From contig JAIDNR010000023.1 of NCBI GenBank assembly GCA_029063695.1, positions 1-7,023 on the forward strand: a stretch of DNA of 7,023 nucleotides. Reading direction: 5' to 3'. This document shows, piece by piece, positions 1 through 7,023 of this stretch. The translations under genes were made by a program, and so were the position numbers. Within the stretch, counting starts at the first letter, position 1, and every line of letters starts with the position of its first letter. Below the pieces are notes generated by a model. It ran no database searches, had not been told where the DNA came from, and saw only the letters and a list, made by a program, of their open reading frames with translations. This DNA comes from Ruminococcus sp. GTDB lineage: Bacteria; Bacillota; Clostridia; Oscillospirales; Ruminococcaceae.

Positions 1-38
1 TTAAGTCGTCGGCAGCGTCTGTTGTGTATAAGAGACAG
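1..38 (+). other. Nextera/Tn5 sequencing adapter left on the insert (artefact)
   Basis: After five leading bases (TTAAG, sharing the G), the segment carries TCGTCGGCAGCGTC, the Nextera read-1 tail, and then a Tn5 mosaic end finishing in TATAAGAGACAG. Two bases of the mosaic end differ from the canonical AGATGTGTATAAGAGACAG: the first three bases read TGT instead of AGA. The same module sits inverted at the other end of the window. This is synthetic sequence, and natural DNA starts at about position 39. The large minus-strand reading frame runs through it without a stop, so any translation beyond 39 is adapter-encoded. Confidence 0.96.
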
Positions 39-3000
39 GTAATAGAAATTGTTGTAAATGGAGAAATATCAAGCAAAATACCGTCCTCCTCATAACAGTA
101 CCATTTTCTTATGTAGTGTTTTGTTTTCCATGGTTGATAATCAGCTTTATGCTCTGGAAACTTTGCTACCATGAAATTGCCATCACCATACCATATAGCA
201 TCACCAAGTTTCTCACGTTGCTTTGTTGACTGGTTAGTTTCATATATCGATATAGTTGTAGTTACTCCTCCAACTACAGTAGCAACGCCACCCCAAAATG
301 ATGCCTTTGCTATTCCACCTATTTTCTCTAAACCAAGACAAATAACGCCTCCAAACGTAGCAACTGTACCATCGAAACCAGCAGCCTTTATTATATCATC
401 TATATATTTATCTCCAAGTTGGGCATCTTTCTCTAAAACGTAAATAAGTTCATCATAGCAATATTTTTTTAATGTTTCAGTCTTATCCATAAAAAAAGAA
501 GCAGTGATTTCACCCATAGGCAGACCTTCATTTATGTAATGATTGGTAAGTATATTAGCCAATATTTCATCAGTAAAATATACTATTTGAATACCACGCA
601 TATAACTTCCAAGAGTCGATGAATTGGATAAAGAATAAGTAGCTACACCACCATTTTCAGCATATACATAGTTGTCTTCATAGATCTTTACTTCGGCGTT
701 ATTCGGGAAAAGTGACTTATCAAAATCAAGGTGGAATGTATCAGCAATATCAACATTGATCGTATATATAAGTTTATTTCCATTCACTTCCTTTGAAACC
801 ATTCTGTTCATGTCCCAATGCCAACCCCACTGCTGATTTAAATCGGCAAAACCGCCTTTGTCATACAAATTATTTGCAGTTGCAGCATCATCAAATGTCA
901 TTTCAACAATTAAAGTTGTCGGCTCATCAGTCTTGAACTCATACTGTACCTTTCGATCATGTTCTCTCTTGTATTTACTTGCTGCTTTCTCACAGTTTTC
1001 CGGTAGATTCATTATCTCTGTAACACCACCGCCACAAGATGTACTCATTATTTCACGCTGACTTGCTGTTATAGTGTGAGTTGTATCCTTTGTACGCAAT
1101 ACGATTTTCTTATACATATCAGAATCGTCAATAATATCCATATCTATTTCTGTTCTGTCGAACTCTAAGGGATTATCATCATTGTCATCTGGATAGTAGT
1201 CATTGTCATAATCAGATGATATGACCCTTCCATCTATCATAACTGCTGTTGTAACAATAGCAGGGTGTGTACCTGCTGTACTCGGCCCTGTTGACTGTGC
1301 GGGACCTGTTGTAACGGTGGCGGTCTTGTTAAGTGCCTTATTTACCTTGTCGCTTGTTTTATTTCCAGATACAATCCCCCTACTTGTCTTATTCTTTGAA
1401 AGCCAGCTATTTATCTGGATCCATGAAACACCAGTTTCGCCAGGTGCTACCTTATTCATAAGCTTTAAATTAATCTCAAGATAATCCGGAATTCCGTCGC
1501 CATCAGTATCTGTATTGCTGTTCTTTGAAAGAGGACCATTCAGAATAAATAAACCACTTAACGATCTTATTACTGTCTTGTCTGCAAGAGTAGCAGCCCT
1601 CTTAATACCTTTCTTGTACTTTGCTGCTGAATCCCACTCACAGATATATCCAGTTGCTGAGCAGGAAAGATCCTTATTGTGATAATAGCTCATGCCGTCT
1701 GCATAGTAAAGATTGTCGCCAATATAGTGGGCATAGTCGTTAAGGCCATATGAGTGACCAGAAACATTTTTTCTTACTGAATCAATATACTTTACAGAGC
1801 CTTCACCGTTTACAAACTGCCAGCCGCTTGAAGTCTTATGAGCACCGAGCCAGTATCGATTATAGGTTGCACCGTGTGTAAGTACATTCTGCAATAAAGC
1901 AAACTCGCCTGCACTGGAAGGTGTCATAAGATGTCCGCCCATTGCTTCGCAGGCAGACTCAGCAGCGCTCCAGCTAATATTGCTTCCATTGATAACAGAA
2001 TACTTGTGACCTCTGTATGTAATAACATTTGACGAAAAAGTTTCAGGTGTATTAACTCTCGCATGAGCGTAGTAGTTACGCATGATCTTTTCAACCATTT
2101 CTATAGGTCTTGTATGAAGTGATGCTGAAACCTGCTGAGAACCATTTGCAAGTATATTTACATGGGGAGCATACATGGACTGAGGTAACGCATTTGCCAT
2201 CTGTACACTATCTGCCTCATCCTCTTCCTCATCATAATCATTGCAGTTCTCATTCATGATAATACCCCATACCTCAAGGTCTACTAAAGAATATGAGCCA
2301 ATACCACAGCTTGTACCGTCCTCGTTTACCTCAAAGTCATTATTTGTAATTGTAACATATACAGTATTGTTTTCTACATCGTAATCCGTGTCGATAGGCA
2401 TTACAGCATCTATTTCCTCAAAGTACTTGAAGATGTTAAATCTCTTTATACCAATAAGATCTTCATCGTATGAATCATCATACTCATCTGTGAAGATATC
2501 GAGAACGCTGTCTCTGTATTCTTCCTTGATCTCAAATTTCAGTGTGATATCCTGAACAGTATACTCAGGATTGTAAAGGAATTCAGGAATGAATCCAACT
2601 GCTGAACCGTCCTTCATTATTGCAGAGTAGCCACTTTCTACAACTCTGAGAGATGTTGCAGCGTTTCCTGTAGCATTTACGATAAGTGAAAGGTTATAAG
2701 CATTGTCCTCTGTGTTTACGTCTTTCAGAACAGGGCTGTCAGCAGAAATGATCTGTGTGAATATTCTCTCGCCGTCCGGTGTACCGTTTGTTGCCGGATT
2801 ATTAGGATCAAGCTTATTATCCTTTAAGTCGATGACCTCTTCCTTATCAGTCAAACCGTCACCATCTGAATCAGCATTAAGCGGATCAGTTCCGTATGTG
2901 ATAACTTCGTCATAGTCGCTCAGACCGTCATTATCAGTATCAGCAGCATATGGATTTGTTTTGTACTCTGATTCCTGAAGCATTGTCAGACCATCGCCGT

Positions 3001-4324
3001 CAGAATCAATGCTTGTATTTTCGTCAGCAATATTCGGATCTGTTCCTGATAAATAAACTTCAAAGTAATCAGAAAGTCCATCACCATCCGTATCAGCAAG
3101 ACGGCTGGATGTTCCGATGAACTGTATCTCGACATAATCTGAAAGGCCATCATTATCAGTGTCGAACCTGTCGTATACCGGATAGCACTTTATCCTTGTT
3201 AGAAGGAAATCCTGAAGATATTTTACGTCATCGATATCAAGATCGCCATCTCCGTCAAGATCGCCTTCCTCATAGAACTCACCATTTATGCAAGCTCTCT
3301 TTAATAAAACCAGATCAAATACGTCAATTCTCTGGTCATGGTACATATCACCGTAGATGATGGATTCCTGTGTTTCAGGCTTATAGAGTATAAGTGGATT
3401 TTTATACATAAGCTCAAGCGTATAGCTATCAAGGACTTCATTGTAATCATCCTCAGCAAGTTCGGGATCAGAGCCCATATTTATCTCGATAATATCCGGA
3501 ACGCCGTCACCATCGGTATCTGTCAGGTACTTCCAGTTGATAGACTTTTCAAAGAAATCGGGGATACCGTTTTCGTTCTCATCGTTGAAATACTGGTAGT
3601 CCTCTTCAGATATCTTCATTTTGTCTGATACCTCGCCGAAGTATTTACCGAAGCGTTCGCTGTAATTCACGTTCACGCTGGGAGCTTCAATAGTAATTGT
3701 GTCAGCGATTATCATTGTATTGTTCATGTTTAGATTGCTTGCCTTGATATGAACGTTTCCAAAGGGTGCATAGATAAGTCCGTTAAGATTTACGTTATTA
3801 CAGTCAATCTCAATATTTCCGTACTGTGAATAAATGACTGTATTGGCACTATTCTCAACATCACCTGAAATTATGATATCGTCCTTAGACTTGATACCAG
3901 ACTGAATGTTGACATTACCAGTTAATTCAGTAATTCCACCAACGGACAGAGGAGAATTAATGTTGATATTTGTCTCTTCAAGATCGTAGTTACCTTCAAT
4001 CTTTTTGACAAAAAAACCGCTGAAGAAATCTTTTTCAATCCTGTTGGGGATGTAAACCATCTCCGCACAGATCTGCTCATTTTTGTTTGTGTTAATGCTG
4101 TTGTTATCTCCGCAAACAACAGTACCATTTGTTGCTATTTCTCCGTTAATAACAAAATTATCAGCGTCAATGGTGATTGCTCCTTCCACATCCGAGGAAG
4201 CGAAAAGTGTGTACGGGTAGTTCTCCTTCGCATCTTCAGCGAACACCGGAGTAAGCGGCATTGCACTTGCTAGTGTAGAAATGCTGAGTACGCTGGAAAG
4301 CAATTGTTTTAAGCTTAATTTCAT
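39..4324 (-). CDS. Large secreted modular protein with internal type I dockerin, TSP3-like calcium repeats and C-type-lectin-like domain (3' end missing)
   Basis: I read one uninterrupted frame of 1,428 codons from the ATG at 4324 into the adapter; the stop is missing. The start is supported by AAAGGAG nine bases upstream and by a signal peptide (residues 1-29, cut after VFA). Modules seen, in order: an Asn/Ile-rich repetitive beta region (about 35-215); calcium-type motifs at 247-259 and 268-281; a dockerin (325-377) with loops D326/D330/D334/D337 and D355/D357/D359/D363/D366; five DxDxDG-type repeats (388-500); a beta-rich module (about 525-690); a C-type-lectin-like domain (770-898) with WLG at 825-827, GYICEW at 892-897, and C792, C888 and C895; another DTDGDG motif at 939; a Thr/Pro linker (about 1002-1025); an Asp-rich motif (1038-1055); and a C-terminal region with Gly-rich hydrophobic stretches (1320-1361). 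It is secreted. Dockerins bind cohesins on scaffoldins and lectin-like folds bind ligands, so attachment to a scaffold or surface is inferred. No glycosidase domain is recognisable, and function is unknown. Confidence 0.93.
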
Positions 4325-4333
4325 AATACTTTT

Positions 4334-4340
4334 CTCCTTT
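4334..4340 (-). promoter_or_regulatory. Ribosome binding site of the large secreted protein
   Basis: The minus strand reads AAAGGAG, followed by nine bases and then the ATG at 4324. This is a near-perfect Shine-Dalgarno sequence at ideal spacing, and it decides this start, which also gives a proper signal peptide. Confidence 0.85.
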
Positions 4341-4353
4341 AATTCTATGCTTG

Positions 4354-4381
4354 ATAATAAAGCTTCAAAAATTGATTGCAA
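4354..4381 (-). promoter_or_regulatory. Candidate sigma-A promoter for the large secreted protein
   Basis: On the minus strand TTGCAA (4376-4381, 4 of 6 matches to the -35 consensus) is followed after 16 bases by TATTAT (4354-4359, 5 of 6 matches to the -10 consensus). This would start RNA about 20-25 bases before the start codon. The surroundings are AT-rich, so chance matches are likely. I see no strong terminator between the transferase and this gene, so read-through is also possible. Confidence 0.4.
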
Positions 4382-4406
4382 ACTTTTTTCAAATTTGCTT
4401 TTAAGC

Positions 4407-4419
4407 ATGATAATATCAT
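4407..4419. repeat. Small perfect inverted repeat, possible operator
   Basis: ATGATA and TATCAT flank a single central base, forming a 13-base palindrome just after the transferase stop codon and upstream of the candidate promoter. It could be a regulator site or chance in AT-rich DNA. No second copy was noticed in the window. Confidence 0.2.
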
Positions 4420-4426
4420 ACTGGCA

Positions 4427-5122
4427 CTATATGTGTATAACATAGTTATTTATCCCGAAGCAAAGCGCCCCGAAAAAGCTGCTGCCGGTATCAAGTCTTA
4501 CTACCTTGTGATCTTTTGAAACCAAGCAACCTCTGACAGCAAAGCCTTCTTTGTTTATATAAAAGCTGTTTGGCGATATCGAAAACCCTTTGCCGATCGC
4601 CTTTACATACGCTTCCTTTGCTGTCCATATAGTATAAAATGTATCCACATTGCCACTTTCAAGAACTGCTGTCCTTTCCACTGGATGCAGAACATTTATA
4701 AGCGGCATAACATCAAAGCTGTCATCTTTCTTCTCAATATCTATCCCGACCTCAGAACCATAAGAAAACGCAAGAAGTATACATCCGCCCGAATGTGATA
4801 TGTTATACTTCAGCTCACCGCCGCATTCAATAAACGGCTTCATATACTTTTCAAAAATAACATTTATCTCTTCTGTTTCTTTACCAAGGTATCTTCCGGC
4901 AAGTATCTTTGTGAATATCCTACCTCCGGCAAAACAAAGCCTGTCCTCCTCACAGTGGAAACTTCCATACCGTTCTTTTTCATTACTGTCAAGAAGTGAA
5001 AGTTTGCTTAGGATAAAATCTCTTTGCAAAGCAGTATCTGCTCTCCACACGTCAATAACACCATGTTTCAGTATTCCTGATATATCCCCTGCTCCGGAAA
5101 TATCCCTCTGTTTTATATCCAT
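4427..5122 (-). CDS. 4'-phosphopantetheinyl transferase, Sfp type
   Basis: This is a complete 231-residue enzyme, close to the usual Sfp length of about 225. The family moves the phosphopantetheine arm of coenzyme A onto a conserved serine of acyl or peptidyl carrier proteins, in the cytoplasm and with Mg2+. All signature motifs are visible: KPF at 95-97, NISHS at 107-111, VGIDIE at 125-130 (D128 and E130 as metal ligands by analogy with Sfp), and WTAKEAYVKAIGKG at 166-179, with E170 as third ligand and K174 as the conserved lysine. The ATG at 5122 lies one base after the TGA of the preceding short reading frame, which suggests translational coupling; only a weak purine stretch serves as its own ribosome site. 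No carrier protein, polyketide or peptide synthetase gene is in the window, so the substrate is unknown. It could be the cell's general transferase or serve a remote biosynthetic cluster. Confidence 0.93.
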   Translation of the reverse strand: MDIKQRDISGAGDISGILKHGVIDVWRADTALQRDFILSKLSLLDSNEKERYGSFHCEEDRLCFAGGRIFTKILAGRYLGKETEEINVIFEKYMKPFIECGGELKYNISHSGGCILLAFSYGSEVGIDIEKKDDSFDVMPLINVLHPVERTAVLESGNVDTFYTIWTAKEAYVKAIGKGFSISPNSFYINKEGFAVRGCLVSKDHKVVRLDTGSSFFGALCFGINNYVIHI

Positions 5123-5123
5123 A

Positions 5124-5319
5124 TCACCGTTCCGTTTCCGAACACCTGAAATTAAAGTACTCTGAGTGCTCCGAGAAAAATCTTTTTACAGCTGCATCCG
5201 ACACCAATTTTCCTTTTGCTTCAAGCATCTCCATTATTCTTGATATGGTCAGCCTCTTGCTCGGCTTTGACTTTTTTGAGCTTCTCAATAGCTTTCTTTT
5301 TAAGTTTTTCGATTTCCAT
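5124..5319 (-). pseudogene. Short Lys/Glu-rich coding region, apparently frameshifted; or two overlapping tiny genes
   Basis: The ATG at 5319 opens a 32-codon frame (MEIEKLKKKAIEKLKK..., stop at 5221) with the look of a charged helix or coiled coil. From about 5240 the coding character continues in another frame: an ATG at 5234 gives 36 residues (MEMLEAKGKLVSDAAVKRFF..., stop at 5124). Joined by a one-base shift near 5236-5245, they would give a smooth protein of about 64-66 residues, ending one base before the transferase ATG. The second part has no ribosome site at a sensible distance, which favours a frameshift (sequencing error or real) over two genes. The promoter at 5370-5398 lies about 45 bases upstream of the 5319 start. 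I do not recognise the family and assign no function. Confidence 0.5.
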
Positions 5320-5369
5320 GATGCGAACCGGCTGGTATAATGTTTTAAACTGAAAATATACCTCTCATA

Positions 5370-5398
5370 ATTAGATACTGATGTAGTGTGTTTGTCAA
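5370..5398 (-). promoter_or_regulatory. Strong sigma-A-type promoter upstream of the short gene and the transferase
   Basis: The minus strand has a perfect -35 TTGACA (5393-5398), a 17-base spacer, and a -10 TCTAAT (5370-5375) with 5 of 6 consensus matches. Transcription would start near 5363, giving a leader of roughly 44 bases before the ATG at 5319. This is the best promoter match in the window. It suggests that the transferase unit is transcribed separately from the leucine-rich-repeat gene upstream. Confidence 0.7.
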
Positions 5399-5404
5399 GT
5401 AGAA

Positions 5405-5590
5405 TGTGCATAGAAGGGGCTCGAAAAAGTGCATAGCCCTGTCAGCACAGATCAATGTGTAGGGGCTTGGTTTGTGCATAGAAGGAGCGCGGCCCCATTT
5501 ATGTATTTTTAAAGCCCCTGTGGAGCGAAGCGAAACGGAAGCTGAAAACATTGGCGGTTCACTTCTTGCGGCTGTTTTCTGGTGCTTCAT
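5405..5590. repeat. Structured intergenic stretch with direct and inverted repeats, possible small RNA or dispersed repeat
   Basis: TGTGCATAGAAGGGGC (5405-5420) recurs with one mismatch at 5473-5488, and the core GTGCATAG occurs a third time at 5429-5436. Inverted pairs are AGGGGCTT (5461-5468) with AAGCCCCT (5512-5519), GGGCT (5417-5421) with AGCCC (5435-5439), and GAAAACA (5544-5550) with TGTTTTC (5573-5579), the last extended outward by AAGC/GCTT. Base composition is richer in G and C than in the flanks. Reading frames cross it on both strands, but none has a ribosome site or a recognisable product. It could be a dispersed repeat, a structured RNA, or a leader/terminator region. The strand of any transcript is unknown. 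Confidence 0.45.
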
Positions 5591-5652
5591 CGGCTGCTGC
5601 AAGCGGTAGCTCTCGCCGGAAAATATAACAATAATGGGACTGTTAAGATCAA

Positions 5653-5669
5653 AAAACTATGTTAGTTTT
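5653..5669 (-). terminator. Weak terminator-like hairpin at the end of the leucine-rich-repeat gene
   Basis: On the minus strand AAAACTA, the loop ACA, then TAGTTTT form a 7-base stem overlapping the stop codon of the gene, and the T-run extends two bases beyond the stem. It sits where a terminator is expected, but the stem is almost all A-T and would be unstable. It could equally be chance. Confidence 0.3.
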
Positions 5670-6387
5670 CACTTGACTTTTCTGTTACGATGATACCTTT
5701 TTCTTCAAGCGTCCTGTGGTCATCTTCGGAAATCATACCGTCAGATACGGTCAGCTCTTCAAGTGACTCCATATCGAGGATACCGCTTATATCTTCAATT
5801 TCTGTATCGTATATTTTCAGCAATTTGATGTTATCAAGTGCAGCAAAATCCGAACTGTTTTTAAGGATGTACTTTTTATTATCTGTACAGATAATACTTT
5901 CCTTAATTGTAACTTCTTTAAGATTCAACTCCTTCAATGATGAACAATTGATACATCCGTTTATTCCTGTAACATCCCCAAGAGATATGGACAGTATCTT
6001 TAAAGAGTCATTATCAATTGTTGTCAAATCAAGAATCGCTCTGACAAACAGAATGTGTTCTAGTCGATTCAAGGCATTTAACTTGGATGTTCCAAGAACA
6101 CCAAGGTCTACATCAAACATTGTCAAGTCAGACAGTTTTTCAAAAGTCTTGATTTCAGACATTACATTATCATTGACATCCCATATTGACAGTTCTTCAA
6201 GCTTATTGCATCTGTTAAGTTCGCTTATACTACTCTTCTTATTCGCATACACTCTGCTTATAACTACAGTATCATTTCTATATAACTTGCCATCAATGAA
6301 TATATAATTGATCCTGATAAGAGCTATCACAATGATCAATGCAGTCATAACTGTCAGTATTATGATTTTTCTTATTTTAGGGCTCAT
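5662..6387 (-). CDS. Small membrane-anchored leucine-rich-repeat protein
   Basis: The 241-residue protein starts with a short basic stretch (MSPKIRK) and one hydrophobic segment (about residues 7-30), a signal anchor that would place the rest outside the cell. About six degenerate leucine-rich repeats follow, for example LEELSIWDV, LSDLTMFDV, LKILSISLG, LKELNLKEV, LKLLKIYDT and LEELTVSDG. They end in a cap-like ISEDDHRTLEEKGI tail typical of clostridial proteins of this kind. I chose the ATG at 6387 because it overlaps the upstream TGA as ATGA, a classic coupling arrangement. A TTG at 6408 with GGAG seven bases upstream would add seven residues and is a real alternative. Such repeats bind proteins. 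With a coupled upstream partner, a role as binding or immunity partner of that protein is possible but only inferred. Confidence 0.85.
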   Translation of the reverse strand: MSPKIRKIIILTVMTALIIVIALIRINYIFIDGKLYRNDTVVISRVYANKKSSISELNRCNKLEELSIWDVNDNVMSEIKTFEKLSDLTMFDVDLGVLGTSKLNALNRLEHILFVRAILDLTTIDNDSLKILSISLGDVTGINGCINCSSLKELNLKEVTIKESIICTDNKKYILKNSSDFAALDNIKLLKIYDTEIEDISGILDMESLEELTVSDGMISEDDHRTLEEKGIIVTEKSSEN

Positions 6388-6985
6388 TGTGTTATGTTGT
6401 GGTACCAATTCTGCTCTCCATTCTGTGTTCCTACTGAAACATTAAGAACGCTTTTTCCTATAATTCTGTTTATATATTTAGGCTTTTCCCAATTTGACCA
6501 TAGTGCAGAACCAAAGTAATTTGATGTATCCATCGCAGAATCGTAGTAATCGCTGTCCATAAACAACTGGCTGTATAAACTCTCTGAAAAATCATATGTT
6601 GTAAGAACAAGATTATAATTATCGTTCTTTATAGACTTAGCAAGACTCTTCTCATAACCGCTCTTGTGGAATCCATTTCCCAGACTTATCGATGTTGCAA
6701 GTGCACCGCAGATAGTTACTCCGGCACCCAGTATCGTACCAAAAGTCGATGTTACTGCAATAAATGGTACCCCAAGATATGTTGCACCTGTAGCGACATC
6801 ATCAGCAACATTCTTCACTGCATTCTTATTAGCATATTTCTTATCGTACACTCTCATCATATCGCTTACAATATCATCATGGAGTCTATCGAGATCATTA
6901 TGTACAACCTCATCTACATGGTTGTAAAGTGATATTTCTTTAAAAGTATCCTCATCGAAGTAGACTTGATTATAGCCACTATATG
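6384..6985 (-). CDS. C-terminal part of an unrecognised protein with a Gly-rich hydrophobic segment (5' end missing)
   Basis: The frame is open from the adapter junction to the TGA at 6384, giving 199 natural residues. In-frame ATG codons at 6860 and 6857 are preceded by about 40 residues of equally plausible coding sequence (for example VYFDEDTFKEISLYNHVDEV), so the real start lies outside the window. The piece has a charged, probably helical part, then about 42 hydrophobic residues rich in Gly, Ala and Thr (bases 6668-6794) that could form one or two membrane-inserting helices. A polar, Tyr/Ser/Asn-rich tail of about 95 residues follows, ending in NWYHNITQ. There is no recognisable catalytic motif. 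The stop overlaps the start of the leucine-rich-repeat gene by four bases, so the two are translated together. It could be a secreted effector, a pore-forming protein or a membrane protein; no family is assigned. Confidence 0.8.
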
Positions 6986-7023
6986 CTGTCTCTTATCCAC
7001 AGCTGACGCTGCCGACGACTTAA
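6986..7023 (-). other. Second Nextera/Tn5 adapter, inverted (artefact)
   Basis: Read on the minus strand, this end begins TTAAG, then TCGTCGGCAGCGTC, then a mosaic end finishing GATAAGAGACAG. It matches the 5' adapter in design but carries different substitutions (AGC for AGA, and GG for GT before ATAAG). Natural DNA ends at about 6985. Having the same read-1 adapter at both ends indicates a PCR-amplified tagmentation fragment read as one long molecule. Confidence 0.96.

Noticed and set aside
858..1484. Plus-strand frames within the large secreted gene (858-1061 and 1221-1484)
   Set aside because: They are antisense to a continuous frame of more than 1,400 codons with recognisable modules, and their hydrophobic character comes from reading Asp/Asn/Thr codons backwards.
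2780..3175. Repeated DxDxDG-coding DNA as a possible CRISPR or tandem DNA repeat
   Set aside because: The repeats are protein-level calcium-binding motifs with divergent DNA and uneven spacing; there are no identical repeats with unique spacers.
4800..5165. Plus-strand 121-codon frame opposite the transferase
   Set aside because: It lies antisense to a gene with all Sfp-family motifs and shows no domain of its own.
5124..5411. Minus-strand 95-codon frame taken as one intact gene from 5411
   Set aside because: Its first half (very Lys/Ser-rich) is the out-of-frame shadow of the better coding frame starting at 5319, and its start lies upstream of the promoter-derived transcript.
5345..5602. 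Minus-strand 85-codon frame across the intergenic repeats
   Set aside because: There is no ribosome site at its start, the residue composition is unlike a real protein, and the frame runs through direct repeats and the promoter at 5370-5398.
5690..6307. Plus-strand 205-codon frame opposite the leucine-rich-repeat gene
   Set aside because: It is Ser/Leu-rich antisense sequence. The minus strand has the clear signal anchor and repeats, and the plus strand has no ribosome site.
1..7023. Terminal inverted repeats suggesting that the window is a natural transposon
   Set aside because: The repeat is the commercial Nextera tail plus Tn5 mosaic end, and no transposase gene is present.

Overview
The window is a 6,947-base natural insert (39-6985) between two copies of a Nextera/Tn5 sequencing adapter (1-38 and 6986-7023). 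Both window ends are therefore library cut points, and the genes that run into them are truncated artificially. The DNA looks low to moderate in G+C. Several features point to a gut or rumen Clostridia member, most likely Ruminococcus-like: AGGAG-type ribosome binding sites, DxDxDG calcium repeats, a type I dockerin, and a long modular secreted protein. No rRNA, tRNA or other phylogenetic marker is present, so this placement is an inference.

All credible genes lie on the minus strand and are read from right to left. In transcription order they are: (1) the C-terminal 199 residues of an unrecognised protein with a glycine-rich hydrophobic stretch (6384-6985); (2) a small membrane-anchored leucine-rich-repeat protein (5662-6387) whose ATG overlaps the previous stop as ATGA; (3) a gene-free stretch (about 5320-5661) with direct repeats, inverted repeats and a strong sigma-A-like promoter; (4) a short coding region that appears frameshifted (5124-5319); (5) a complete Sfp-type 4'-phosphopantetheinyl transferase starting one base after the previous stop (4427-5122); (6) a short spacer with a candidate promoter; and (7) a very large secreted protein, open for 1,428 codons and cut by the adapter before its stop (39-4324).

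The large protein dominates the window. It has a signal peptide, a repetitive beta-rich region, calcium-binding repeats, a type I dockerin in the middle of the chain, more calcium repeats, a beta-rich module, a C-type-lectin-like domain, a Thr/Pro linker and a C-terminal region containing a hydrophobic Gly-rich segment. It could be a cellulosome- or surface-associated adhesin, or a large toxin-like protein. The first two genes resemble an effector C-terminus followed by a coupled membrane protein, as in effector/immunity pairs, but no toxin family is recognisable. Nothing visible links the transferase to a carrier protein in this window.
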